Part shown: positions 1 through 8,243 of the stretch, piece by piece
How the letters are laid out: each line of letters opens with the position of its first letter
Numbering within the stretch: the first letter of the stretch is position 1
Origin: Bifidobacteriaceae bacterium
GTDB taxonomy: Bacteria; Actinomycetota; Actinomycetes; Actinomycetales; WQXJ01
Reading direction: 5' to 3'
Assembly: GCA_031265345.1 (NCBI GenBank)
Contig: JAISCU010000313.1
Span: 1-28,768, forward strand
Length of the DNA: 28,768 nt
Translations under genes and position numbers: made by a program
The notes under the pieces: generated by a model
The model's input: only the letters and a program-made list of their open reading frames with translations
Databases searched by the model: none
Told to the model about the DNA's origin: nothing

Positions 1-3000
1 TGGCCGCCGGCGCGGCGGTGACCGAGGCCCATTTGCGGTGCCTCCTCGGCCGGGGTGCGCACCCTGTCACCGGGGAGACGCTGGGGCTCGCCTACATGCG
101 CCCCGCGACCGCCCGAGACCGCGCGGCCAAGCGCGCGGCCAGGTTGGACCCGGCCCCGGCGCAAGACGAGCGCGAGGAAGGCCCGCGCCGCTTCTCGGAC
201 GACCAGCGCCCGCGCCCGCAGAGGCGCGCGGTCGCGGGCTACGACCTCACGTTCTCGGCGCCGAAGTCGGTGTCGGTGCTGTGGGGGCTGGCGGACGCCG
301 GCACGCAGGCGCTGATAGCGGACGCGCACCACCGGGCGGTCGCGGACGTGCTCGGCCTGTTCGAGCGCGAGGTGGCCGCCACCCGCGCCGGGGCGAACAA
401 CCGCGACGGGGCGGCCGCCCAGGTCCAGGTGGCCGGGATCGTCGCCACCATGTTCGACCACCACGACTCCCGCGCCGGCGACCCGCAGCTCCACACCCAC
501 GTCGTGGTGTCGAACAAAGCGAAGACGGTGTTCGACGGCCGGTGGCGGTCGTTGGACGGGCGTCCCATACACGCCGCAGTTGTCGCTTTGTCGGAGCATT
601 ACAACGCCGTGTTGGCGGACCGGATCACCAGGTCGTTCGGGGTCGGCTGGGAGACCAGGGAAAGGGGTGAGGACCGGAACCCGTCCTGGGAGATCGAGAC
701 GGTCCCGGGAGAGCTGGTCGCGCATTTCTCGCGCCGAGCGGCCGGTATCGACGCCGAGGCGCGCCGCCTGATCGGGGAATGGGCCGGCCGGCACGGCCAC
801 CAGCCCTCCGCCAGGACGAAGATCCGGCTCCGCCAGCAGGCCACGTTGACGACCCGCCCGGACAAACAGGTCCGGTCGTTGGCGGACCTGACCGCCGAAT
901 GGCGGGAGCGCGCGTCCCAGGTCCTGGGAGGCGACCCGACCGGATGGGCGCGGACGGCGTTGGGGACCGCCGACCGGCCGGCGATAAGGGCGGACGACGT
1001 CCCGCTCGACGCGGTCGCCGCGCTCGGGGCCAGCGTGGTGCGCGCGGTCGGGGACCGCCGCTCGACGTGGCGGCGGTGGAACCTGCACGCCGAGGCGTCC
1101 CGGCAGACCATGGGATGGCGGTTCGCGACCGCCCGCGACCGGGAGGCGCTGGTCGGCCTGGTGGCCGACGCCGCCGAGCGGGCCTCCTTGCGGCTCACCC
1201 CGGAAGAGCTGGCTGTCTCCCCGGCGGGGTTCCGCCGCCCGGACGGCACATCGGTGTTCCGGCCGGCAGCTTCGACGGTGTTCACGTCCGAGGCGCTGCT
1301 GGCCGCCGAGGAAAGGCTCCTGGCGCTGTCCCGGAACCTCGGCGGCCCGCTCGCGGACGCGGACACGGTGGAAGGCGTCCTCCAAGACGGCCCGGCCGGG
1401 GTCGGCTTGTCGCCGGACCAGGCGGACGCGCTGGCGGCGGTAGCGACGTCGGGCCGGGTCGTAGACGTGCTGGTGGGGCCGGCCGGGGCGGGCAAGACCA
1501 CCGCGATGGCGGCGCTCAAGGCGGTCTGGGAGGCCGGGCACGGCACCGGCTCGGTGGTGGGCCTGGCGCCGTCCGCGGCGGCGGCCGGGGTCCTGGCCGG
1601 AGATCTAGGAGTGCCGTGCGAGAACACCGCGCGGTGGCTCGCCGAGCACGACCACCTCGGCGCCCGGTTCGCCAGTGGGCAGCTGGTGATCGTGGACGAG
1701 GCGTCGTTGGCGGGGACGTTCACGCTGGACCGGATCGCGGCGCACGCCGCCGCGGCGGGCGCGAAGGTGCTGCTGGCCGGCGACTGGGCGCAGCTGCAGG
1801 CGGTCGACGCGGGCGGCGCGTTCAACCTCCTGGTCTCCGACCGGGACGGTGCCCCGGAACTCGCGGACGTCCACCGGTTCGCCAACCGCTGGGAGAGGCT
1901 AGCGTCGTTGGAGCTGCGGCACGGACGCCCCGCGGCCGTCGGCGCCTACGAGAAGCGCGGACGCGTCGTCGGCGGCGACGCGGACCAGATGGCGGACGCC
2001 GCCTACGCCGCCTGGCGGGAAGACACGCAGGCGGGGCTCGGGTCGGTGCTGATCGCCGAGGCCCGCCAGACGGTCACCGAGCTGAACCAGCGGGCCCGCG
2101 CCGACCGGATCGGCGCCGGGGAGGTGTCGCCGGGGCGCGAGGCGGCGTTGTACGACGGCTCCGCCGCGTCCCGGGGCGACATAGTCGTCACCCGCCACAA
2201 CGACCGGTGCCTGGTCGCGGGCCGATCCGGGTGGGTGCGCAACGGCGACCGTTGGACCGTGGCCAAAGTCCACGGCGACGGAGCGGTCACGGTGCAGCGG
2301 GCCGGACACCGGCGCGGCGCTGCCGTGGTGCTGCCTGCCACGTACGTCGCCCAACATCTGGAGCTGGGTTACGCGGTCACCGCGCACCGCGCCCAGGGCG
2401 TCACCGCCGACACCGCCCATGTGATGGTCACAGCCACCACCACCCGCGAGAACCTGTATGTGTCGATGACCAGGGGACGCCACTCGAACCGCGCCTATGT
2501 GGCCACCGACCGGCCGGACCAGGACCATGACATCCCGCATCCGGCCGACAATCCGGAGGCCACCGCCGCAAGCGTTCTCCACGGGGTGTTGCGGCACTCC
2601 GGCGCGGAGCCGGCCGCCCACCAGGCCCGCGCCGGCGAACACGACAGGTGGGGGTCGATCGCCCAGTTGGCGGCCGAGTACGAGACCATCGCGGCCGCCG
2701 CCCAGCGCGACCGGTGGGCGGGCCTCGTCCGCGATTGCGGGCTCACCGCCGAGCAGGCCGAACAGACGGTCACGTCGGACGGGTTCGGGCCGCTGTGCGC
2801 GGAACTGCGGCACGCGGAGGCGCTGGGCCACGACCCGGAGACGCTGTTGCCCCGGCTGGTCGCGGCCCGCGTGTTGGACCCGGACGCCGACCCGGCCGAA
2901 GTGCTGCACCAGAGGCTTGAGGCCGCCGCGCTGCGTCCTCGCCGGACGCCTGGCGGACGGCCGCGTCGGCGTTTGGTGGCCGGGCTGATCCCGGAGCCGG

Positions 3001-3368
3001 CAGGCGAGATCGCGCCCGATATGAGCCAGGCCTTGCGGCAACGGGCGGCGTTGATCGAGCGGCGCGCCACGCTGCTGGTCCGCGAGGCGGCGGACGACGG
3101 CGCGGCGTGGTTGGACGGCCTCGGCCCTCGACCCTCCAGCGCGGCGGCCGCCGCCCGGTGGGAGCAGGCGGCACGCACTGTGGCCGCCTACCGCGACCGG
3201 CACGGCGTCCACACTGACGACCCGCTCGGCCCCCAGCCCGCGTCGGACCAACCGCGCCGCGACCGCGACCGAGCCGCGACCTCCATCCGAGTTATCGCAG
3301 CCCAGCGCGCCGCAGCCGGTGGCGACCCGCCGGCCCGCAGCACGCGGCCACCACAGCGCGGGCTGTGA
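1..3368 (+). CDS. MobF-family conjugative relaxase-helicase (TrwC/TraI type), 5' end outside window
   Basis: Nicks plasmid or ICE DNA at oriT and unwinds the strand for conjugal transfer. The frame is open to the first base, and the first residues seen match the middle of the usual relaxase domain, so roughly the first 70 residues, including the catalytic tyrosine, are missing from the window. Numbering from the GTG at 18, the metal-binding histidine (HUH) triad is seen in FDHHDSRAGDPQLHTHVVV (residues 147-164). The C-terminal helicase has Walker A GPAGAGKTT at about 487-495, Walker B LVIVDEAS at about 556-563, and later motifs VTAHRAQG and YVSMTRGR. The tail after about residue 850 is Ala/Arg-rich with no clear domain. 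Family and fold are secure. Whether the element is still mobile cannot be judged, as no other tra gene, oriT or integrase is visible. It is convergent with the MFS gene that follows. Confidence 0.93.
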   Translation, partial: AAGAAVTEAHLRCLLGRGAHPVTGETLGLAYMRPATARDRAAKRAARLDPAPAQDEREEGPRRFSDDQRPRPQRRAVAGYDLTFSAPKSVSVLWGLADAGTQALIADAHHRAVADVLGLFEREVAATRAGANNRDGAAAQVQVAGIVATMFDHHDSRAGDPQLHTHVVVSNKAKTVFDGRWRSLDGRPIHAAVVALSEHYNAVLADRITRSFGVGWETRERGEDRNPSWEIETVPGELVAHFSRRAAGIDAEARRLIGEWAGRHGHQPSARTKIRLRQQATLTTRPDKQVRSLADLTAEWRERASQVLGGDPTGWARTALGTADRPAIRADDVPLDAVAALGASVVRAVGDRRSTWRRWNLHAEASRQTMGWRFATARDREALVGLVADAAERASLRLTPEELAVSPAGFRRPDGTSVFRPAASTVFTSEALLAAEERLLALSRNLGGPLADADTVEGVLQDGPAGVGLSPDQADALAAVATSGRVVDVLVGPAGAGKTTAMAALKAVWEAGHGTGSVVGLAPSAAAAGVLAGDLGVPCENTARWLAEHDHLGARFASGQLVIVDEASLAGTFTLDRIAAHAAAAGAKVLLAGDWAQLQAVDAGGAFNLLVSDRDGAPELADVHRFANRWERLASLELRHGRPAAVGAYEKRGRVVGGDADQMADAAYAAWREDTQAGLGSVLIAEARQTVTELNQRARADRIGAGEVSPGREAALYDGSAASRGDIVVTRHNDRCLVAGRSGWVRNGDRWTVAKVHGDGAVTVQRAGHRRGAAVVLPATYVAQHLELGYAVTAHRAQGVTADTAHVMVTATTTRENLYVSMTRGRHSNRAYVATDRPDQDHDIPHPADNPEATAASVLHGVLRHSGAEPAAHQARAGEHDRWGSIAQLAAEYETIAAAAQRDRWAGLVRDCGLTAEQAEQTVTSDGFGPLCAELRHAEALGHDPETLLPRLVAARVLDPDADPAEVLHQRLEAAALRPRRTPGGRPRRRLVAGLIPEPAGEIAPDMSQALRQRAALIERRATLLVREAADDGAAWLDGLGPRPSSAAAAARWEQAARTVAAYRDRHGVHTDDPLGPQPASDQPRRDRDRAATSIRVIAAQRAAAGGDPPARSTRPPQRGL

Positions 3369-3423
3369 AGGACCGCCCTGCCCGAGACCCCGACAGGCCG
3401 CCATGGATCGCCGGACTGCGGGA

Positions 3424-3469
3424 GAACCGCCGCCTCCCCTCGGAGCGCCGCCGCGCCCTACGGCGGTTC
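3424..3469. terminator. Inverted repeat between convergent relaxase and MFS genes
   Basis: GAACCGCCG at 3424-3432 is exactly complementary to CGGCGGTTC at 3461-3469. A tighter alternative pairs CCGCCG 3448-3453 with CGGCGG 3461-3466 around a 7-base loop. It lies 56 bases past the relaxase stop and runs into the last codons of the opposing MFS gene. Its place suggests a bidirectional transcription stop, but there is no T-run on either side. Confidence 0.35.
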
Positions 3470-4699
3470 GGACGTGTTGAGGACCGTCGACATCGAAGCG
3501 ACCGTCATGATCATCAACGCGGTCGCCACGGCGCCCAGCACGAGGTTCCAACTACCCGAGATCTCGTTCAGCCACCCCATGGCCGCGGGTCCCGTCGCGG
3601 CCACGCAGTAGCCGGCCGTCTGAACCACGGCAGTGAGGCGTCGGTTCTCATCAACGTCGCGGGCGCGCTGGATGATGATCATGAACAGAGCGGTGAAGAA
3701 CGCTCCTTGTCCGACTCCGGCAATCAGGCTCCACACTGGCCAGGCGACCGGCGCGGCGAGCATCCCGATCGGCATCAATAGCCAAGTGGCGCAGACGCAC
3801 GTGACGATCCGCAGCACCGGCCATCTCAGAGCGCCTACCGTCACGGCGACCGCGACTGGGCCGAGGATGCCTCCCGCCTGGAACAGGCTGGAGGCGAAGC
3901 CGGCACCGGGGATGCTCATCTCCTGTGTCTCGATGAGCATGGTGGGCAGCCAGGCAGTTATGACGTAGTAGGCGAACGTATGGCCACAGAATGCGGTGGC
4001 CAACAGCCATGTGACGCGCCATCGGAGCAGAGGTGACCGATCCACTTTGATCGCGTCTTTGGCGTGTACCCTGCCGACCGGCGCGTCGAGGCCGGCCCGG
4101 TGCTGGATCGACGCGCGCGCCCCGCGAACGCCAGGAGGATACACCCATAGCCACACGGCCAGCGCCAACGACCCAAACCCCACGCCGCCGACCGCGGCGG
4201 ACCAGCGCCAGTCGCCCCAGAGCGCCATCGGCGCGGCCAAAGCAGTCGCCGCCGCCACGCCGACGTTCGTGGTGGCGGAATAGGCGGCAGTCAGCAATGC
4301 GGCACGGTCGCGGAACTGGCGACCGATGAGCATCGGGACCGCCAGATTCCCGATAGCGATGGCGGCGCCGATGATCACAGTTCCAGCGAATGCCCCGCCC
4401 AGACCTCCCGTCGAACGCACCACCGAACCGATGATTATCCCGGCCAGGCCGTACAACGCGGCGTGGTTGATGCCCACCAACCGGAGCAGACCTGACGCGA
4501 CCGGGGTCAACAGCCCGAAGCACAGTACGGGGACACTCGTGAAAAGACCCGCTTGGGCCGCGTTCAGGCCGAAGTCGGCCCGGATGTCCGGGAGCAGCGG
4601 CGAGACTACAACCAACGGCGTTCGCAGCACGACGGCGTAGAGCAACAACGCGGCCACCGGCACTGCCGCCCACCATCGCGCCAGCCTCGCAGGTCTCAC
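3458..4699 (-). CDS. MFS permease, CynX/NimT (cyanate transporter-like) family
   Basis: Predicted inner-membrane major facilitator carrier of 413 residues with about 12 hydrophobic segments. The N-terminal part (RTPLVVVSPLLPDIRADFGL, then a GLFTSVPVLCFGLLTP stretch) is typical of the CynX/NimT branch, which moves cyanate, nitroimidazole-like compounds or other small anions; its real substrate is unknown. I chose the GTG at 4699 because GGAGAGG lies 8 bases in front of it; the GTG at 4708 sits on that ribosome site. It is the last gene of the iolD run, 52 bases after rpiB and behind a small hairpin, so it may be co-transcribed. In that place it could import a substrate or export an organic acid made by the pathway; this is inference from position only. 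Confidence 0.8.
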   Translation of the reverse strand: MRPARLARWWAAVPVAALLLYAVVLRTPLVVVSPLLPDIRADFGLNAAQAGLFTSVPVLCFGLLTPVASGLLRLVGINHAALYGLAGIIIGSVVRSTGGLGGAFAGTVIIGAAIAIGNLAVPMLIGRQFRDRAALLTAAYSATTNVGVAAATALAAPMALWGDWRWSAAVGGVGFGSLALAVWLWVYPPGVRGARASIQHRAGLDAPVGRVHAKDAIKVDRSPLLRWRVTWLLATAFCGHTFAYYVITAWLPTMLIETQEMSIPGAGFASSLFQAGGILGPVAVAVTVGALRWPVLRIVTCVCATWLLMPIGMLAAPVAWPVWSLIAGVGQGAFFTALFMIIIQRARDVDENRRLTAVVQTAGYCVAATGPAAMGWLNEISGSWNLVLGAVATALMIMTVASMSTVLNTSEPP

Positions 4700-4721
4700 G
4701 TCGCCCACCTCTCCGTTTGCT

Positions 4722-4737
4722 CCTGACGGGTGTCAGG
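4722..4737 (-). other. Intergenic hairpin between rpiB and MFS gene
   Basis: CCTGAC and GTCAGG form a perfect 6-base-pair stem with a 4-base loop. No T-run follows on the minus strand, so it is not a classical terminator. It may dampen read-through into the MFS gene or stabilise the upstream transcript end. Confidence 0.4.
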
Positions 4738-4751
4738 CCGCGATGCGCCGG

Positions 4752-5213
4752 TCAGCCGTGACCAGGCCATCTTTCATAGGCCGTCAGCAGATCGATTCGC
4801 CGTCGATGCCGCTCGTCGCCGCTGAAGGCCTCGCCGACGAACGCCTCGACCAGCGCCCACGCCTCCTCGGGCGTGTGCTGCCGGGCGCCGATGGCGATGA
4901 CGTTGGCGTCGTTGTGCGACCGACCGAGCCTGGCCACATCGAGGTTCCACGCCAGCACCGCGCGGACGCCGCGTACCTTGTTCGCCGCAATCTGCTCTCC
5001 GTTGCCGCTGCCGCCGATCACCACTCCGAGCGCCGCACCCGGATCGGCCACCGTGGCCTCGCCGACGGCAACGCAGAACGGCGGGTAGTCGTCGCCTGGG
5101 TCGTGGACGAACGCCCCATGGTCGGTCACTTCGTGGCCGGCCGCCCGTAACCGTCCGACCAGGAACGCCTTGAGATCAAATCCGGCATGGTCCGAGCCGA
5201 TGTGGACGGCCAC
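4752..5213 (-). CDS. rpiB: Ribose-5-phosphate isomerase B (RpiB/LacAB family)
   Basis: Interconverts ribose 5-phosphate and ribulose 5-phosphate; relatives in the family isomerise other aldose/ketose pairs. The 153-residue product has the normal length and opens with VAVHIGSDHAGF. It carries GGSGNGEQIAANK with Glu73, the base used by mycobacterial-type RpiB, where E. coli RpiB uses Cys. The GTG at 5213 is chosen because AGGAGA lies 7 bases before it and the product then begins like other RpiB proteins. A GTG overlapping the iolB stop (GTGA at about 5285) is the alternative and would add 24 residues. As the gene beside a split transketolase and iolB, it may recycle the pentose phosphates made by the transketolase. 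It could instead isomerise a pathway C4 sugar acid, as the related enzyme does in the sulfo-transketolase pathway. The close match to canonical RpiB favours the first role. Confidence 0.88.
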   Translation of the reverse strand: MAVHIGSDHAGFDLKAFLVGRLRAAGHEVTDHGAFVHDPGDDYPPFCVAVGEATVADPGAALGVVIGGSGNGEQIAANKVRGVRAVLAWNLDVARLGRSHNDANVIAIGARQHTPEEAWALVEAFVGEAFSGDERHRRRIDLLTAYERWPGHG

Positions 5214-5220
5214 GCGGGCG

Positions 5221-5226
5221 TCTCCT
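5221..5226 (-). promoter_or_regulatory. Ribosome binding site that sets the rpiB start
   Basis: AGGAGA on the minus strand, 7 bases before the GTG at 5213. It favours the short rpiB start over the frame that continues back to the iolB stop. Confidence 0.6.
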
Positions 5227-5284
5227 GCCTCCTCGGCAGGCACCTCAGGCGGCCCGGCATCCAAAGGCGTCGACGGGCCGCGGG

Positions 5285-6193
5285 TCACGTCGCCCCCGGC
5301 CCACCCGAGAACGGCAGCCTCGGATCGACCGGAAGGCCGGCGATAGCGTCCGGCACCCAGGAATGCGCGGGATCGTTGGTCACCAGCCACTCGCGCGCCC
5401 CCGGACCAGCCATCACGTTCAGGTAATACATGTCGTAGCCTGGGGCTGTCGCGGCCGGGCCGTGCCAGCCGTGCGGGATCAGCACGGCGTCTCCTGCGTG
5501 CACCTCGGCCATGATGTCGATTGGCCGAGCCGGATCTGTCGAGTAGGCGCGGGCGTAGCCGATAGGCGGCCCCGCGTCTGGGGGCGCGCCCACCTGGGGC
5601 CTGCCCTCGAAGTAGTAGATCTCCTCGAGCGCGTTTTCCCGATCCGTGATCTCGTCGTGCTTGTGCGGCGGATAGGAGGACCAATTGCCCGCCGGCGTGA
5701 TGACCTCGCAAACCAGGAACTTCTCCGCGTCGACTATCCCCGGCATGCCCAGGTTGCGGATCTCCCGCGAGCACATGCCCGATCCACGCACCGCTACCGG
5801 CACGTCCTCGGCCTTCACCACCGCCGACTCGCCGCCTTTCGAGGCGGGCGCGCTGGCCACAGCCACGCGCCCGCCCGCATGCGAGACGAGACTGGCCGCC
5901 GCTCCCGGAGCGATGTAGGCCACGTCGGTCGGCCCGGCGAAGACGTCGCGGCGGCCGCGCAGCACATATGTGGCGCCGTCCGCGAGCGCGACAGCGAAGG
6001 AGCCCGCCAACGGAACCACGAGGCGTTCCTCGGCGGCGGCGGGAAGCGCCAGAGTCTGGCCCCCGTGTGTCTGAGCCACCCTGATTCCGGTGTGCTCCCA
6101 GCCGTCAACCTTCACCACCGAGCCGGCCGCGCCCACCGACAGTTCCCACGCGCCCTCGCGCGCGCTGCCTCGGGGATAAACCCATTGAGCCAT
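5285..6193 (-). CDS. iolB: 5-deoxy-glucuronate isomerase IolB
   Basis: Turns 5-deoxy-glucuronate, the IolD product, into 2-deoxy-5-keto-gluconate in the cytoplasm. The 302-residue bicupin-like protein has the family metal region WSSYPPHKHDE (His177, His179), LEEIYYF (Glu190/191) and PHGWHGP (His244), then the typical DMYYLNVMAGP block. The ATG at 6193 has a near-perfect AAGGAGGG five bases upstream (6199-6206), the strongest ribosome site seen in the window. A 131-base gap separates it from the transketolase C-subunit gene. That gap holds only a weak GCCCA/TGGGC hairpin and no convincing promoter. In classical operons iolC and iolJ would act next; here rpiB follows. Confidence 0.93.
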   Translation of the reverse strand: MAQWVYPRGSAREGAWELSVGAAGSVVKVDGWEHTGIRVAQTHGGQTLALPAAAEERLVVPLAGSFAVALADGATYVLRGRRDVFAGPTDVAYIAPGAAASLVSHAGGRVAVASAPASKGGESAVVKAEDVPVAVRGSGMCSREIRNLGMPGIVDAEKFLVCEVITPAGNWSSYPPHKHDEITDRENALEEIYYFEGRPQVGAPPDAGPPIGYARAYSTDPARPIDIMAEVHAGDAVLIPHGWHGPAATAPGYDMYYLNVMAGPGAREWLVTNDPAHSWVPDAIAGLPVDPRLPFSGGPGAT

Positions 6194-6324
6194 TGTTGCC
6201 CTCCTTAAGTCGTGTTTGATCGTTTCCGTTGAGCAACCGGATCGCGCGGGTCCGGGCAGCCCACACTGGGCCGTGGCGGCGACGCTGACCTGGCGGGCGG
6301 CATCGTGCACCGGTTCGGCCCTCC

Positions 6325-7269
6325 CTACGCCGCCTGCGCCGACCGGGCGCAAAGGTCGGCCACCCGCTCGGCCACCCGTTGCGGCGAAAGCCCATACTTG
6401 TCGAGCAGGAAATCGTTCGGCGCAGACTCCGACCAGGCATCGGCCAAGCCGTGGCGCGCCACCCGCACGGCCAGCCCCGCCCCTGAGACGATCTCCGCGA
6501 CCATGCCGCCGAGCCCGCCCAGGACGGAGTGCTCTTCGACGGTCACCACGAGCGGCGAGCCCGCCAGCGACCGAAGCAACGCGTCCGCGTCCACCGGTTT
6601 TAGCGACGGCACATGCACCACTTTCGCCTGGGTGCCCGCCTGGGACAACAGATCGGCCGCCTGCAGCACCCGCGAGGTCTGCACCCCGGTGGACACCAAC
6701 GTGACGTCGCGTCCTTGGCGCAACTCATGGACCCGTCCAGGCTCGAACCGATAGGCCGCGTCGAAGACCTCGGGCACCGCGTCACGGGCGACCCGCATGT
6801 AAACCGGCCCGTCGTAGTCCGCCGCCCAGCGCATCATTGCGGCGAGTTCGTGCTCGTCCGCCGCAGCCAGGACCGTCATGTTCGGCAGCGCCCGCATGAC
6901 GGCCAGGTCCTCTATGTCCTGATGGGTCTTCCCGGACGAGCCGTTCAACAGGCCGGCGTAAGCGGCCGCGACGCGGACTGGAGCTTTGGTCTGCGACACT
7001 CCGATCCGAATCTGGTCAAGGGCGCGGCTGGACAGGAACACGCCGAAAGTCGACAGCCAGGGGCGGTACCCGAGGGTCGAGAGCCCGAAGGCCACGCCGA
7101 CCATGTTCGCCTCGGCGATGCCGATCTCCACGAATGCCTCCGGCACCTGATCGGCGACCTTGACCGCCTGAGTCGAGGTGGCGAGGTCGCCATCCAGCAC
7201 GATGACGCGCCGGTCCTCCTTCGCCAGGGCGGCCAAGGTGTCGCCCCAGACGTTGCGTTGAGCTTTCAT
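6325..7269 (-). CDS. Transketolase, C-terminal subunit (split type), with atypical substrate motif
   Basis: Pyrimidine-binding and C-terminal half of a two-gene transketolase, 314 residues, which transfers a two-carbon ketol unit between sugars. The catalytic Glu is seen at residue 53 in GIAEANM, and the TFGVFLSSRALDQIR block is typical. The conserved loop that in most transketolases reads like THDS..GEDGPTHQ or SHAG..GEDG.SHQ here reads AAYAGLLNGSSGKTHQ (102-117). The His that contacts substrate phosphate (yeast His469) is Tyr104, and the Asp that recognises the substrate 2-hydroxyl (yeast Asp477) is Ser112. The later His116 is kept, and Arg5 and Arg162 may match the other phosphate-binding arginines. 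The ATG at 7269 overlaps the stop of the N-subunit gene (ATGA). The gene is surely a transketolase half; its substrate is open and probably not a plain sugar phosphate. Confidence 0.92.
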   Translation of the reverse strand: MKAQRNVWGDTLAALAKEDRRVIVLDGDLATSTQAVKVADQVPEAFVEIGIAEANMVGVAFGLSTLGYRPWLSTFGVFLSSRALDQIRIGVSQTKAPVRVAAAYAGLLNGSSGKTHQDIEDLAVMRALPNMTVLAAADEHELAAMMRWAADYDGPVYMRVARDAVPEVFDAAYRFEPGRVHELRQGRDVTLVSTGVQTSRVLQAADLLSQAGTQAKVVHVPSLKPVDADALLRSLAGSPLVVTVEEHSVLGGLGGMVAEIVSGAGLAVRVARHGLADAWSESAPNDFLLDKYGLSPQRVAERVADLCARSAQAA

Positions 7270-8180
7270 CGGTCCGCTCCCTTCGCTGTTGTTCCTAGAA
7301 GCTCCCGCCGCGCCGTCTCCAACTGCGCCGCGTCCGCTACCCCGTTGTGCCATTTGTAGGTGGCCCGCGTGAACGAGATGCCTTCGCCTTTGGTCGTCCG
7401 CGAGATGATGGCGCTCGGCTTGCCGGACACTCCACGCCAGGCGCGAATCTGCCCGAATGCAGCTTGGATCTGGTCGAAATCGTGCCCGTCGACCACCCGG
7501 ACGTTCCAGCCGAACCCGGTCAGGACCGCCTCCAAATCGACGTGGCCCAGCGGCTCCGAACGGTCGAACCGGTCGCGCTCAGTGGCGGGCCAGCCGTATT
7601 GTTGCAGTCCGTTGACGTCGAAGACCGCGGTCAGATTGTCCAGGCCGAACCGTGGAGCGCTGATGACGGCCTCCCACACCTGACCTTCTTCGCTCTCGCC
7701 GTCCCCGAGCATTACCCATGTGTGGAAGTCGGCCCTGGTCTTCTTGGCACCCAGGGCGATCCCCATGCCGGCCGAGAGGCCCTGCCCGAGAGACCCGGTG
7801 GACACGTCAACGCCTGGCGTAAGTTTCATGTCGGGGTGGCCCTGTAGCCGGGAGTCTCCGTGGTCGAACGTCGCCAACTCATCGACGGGGAAGTAGCCCC
7901 GCAACGCCAGCACGGAATACAGCCCGATGGCCGAGTGCCCCTTAGACAAGACGAAACGGTCCCGATCCGGATCATCCGGCCTTGACGGATCGATCCGCAG
8001 TTCGCCGAAGTAGAGCGCGACCAGCATGTCAGTGGCCGAGAGCGGGCCCCCAATGTGGCCAGCCTTGGCGGCGGCCACGGTCGACAAGATAAGCCAGCGC
8101 GCTCGCTTGGCGATGCGCTCGAGTTCCTCTCGGCTCGCAGTCTGCGGTGCGCCCTCGCTTCGGCGCGATGTGGCGATCAT
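7266..8180 (-). CDS. Transketolase, N-terminal (thiamine diphosphate) subunit
   Basis: Diphosphate-binding half of the split transketolase, 304 residues. The thiamine diphosphate/Mg motif GDGESEEGQ starts at residue 159 and ends at Asn190. The active-site histidines are present in KAGHIGGPLS (His42) and SKGHSAIGLY (His82), as is STGSLGQGLS. Unlike the partner subunit, these motifs look standard, so cofactor binding and basic chemistry should be intact. The ATG at 8180 has GGAAGG about 11 bases upstream. It follows iolD after a 63-base gap that contains a strong hairpin. Split transketolases occur both as housekeeping and as pathway-specific enzymes (apulose 4-phosphate and sulfofructose transketolases are examples). 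Its position between iolD and iolB argues for a pathway-specific role. Confidence 0.93.
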   Translation of the reverse strand: MIATSRRSEGAPQTASREELERIAKRARWLILSTVAAAKAGHIGGPLSATDMLVALYFGELRIDPSRPDDPDRDRFVLSKGHSAIGLYSVLALRGYFPVDELATFDHGDSRLQGHPDMKLTPGVDVSTGSLGQGLSAGMGIALGAKKTRADFHTWVMLGDGESEEGQVWEAVISAPRFGLDNLTAVFDVNGLQQYGWPATERDRFDRSEPLGHVDLEAVLTGFGWNVRVVDGHDFDQIQAAFGQIRAWRGVSGKPSAIISRTTKGEGISFTRATYKWHNGVADAAQLETARRELLGTTAKGADR

Positions 8181-8198
8181 GATTCGATGTGCCTTCCT

Positions 8199-8227
8199 TC
8201 GGCGCGCCCTGGAGCGGGCCGCGCCGA
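8199..8227 (-). other. Strong intergenic hairpin between iolD and the transketolase genes
   Basis: TCGGCGCG at 8199-8206 pairs perfectly with CGCGCCGA at 8220-8227. With a one-base bulge, three more C-G pairs close the loop to about 6 bases. No T-run follows on the minus strand, so a processing or attenuation point within the operon is more likely than a full stop. Confidence 0.5.
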
Positions 8228-8243
8228 GTCGTTGTTAGGGCGG

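Noticed and set aside
599..1885. Minus-strand open frame of 428 residues inside the relaxase gene
   Set aside because: Low-complexity Ser/Ala/Arg product antisense to clear relaxase-helicase motifs; a composition artefact.
5214..5774. Long reading frame continuing upstream of rpiB, giving a 340-residue protein
   Set aside because: The upstream part lies antiparallel in frame shadow within iolB coding sequence and resembles nothing; RpiB proteins are about 150 residues and a good ribosome site precedes the GTG at 5213.
4752..8180. Reading the transketolase pair and rpiB as a sulfoquinovose (sulfo-transketolase) pathway
   Set aside because: That pathway also has split transketolase and an RpiB-type isomerase, but no sulfoquinovosidase, sulfoquinovose isomerase or sulfoacetaldehyde gene is seen, and iolB and iolD flank the genes.
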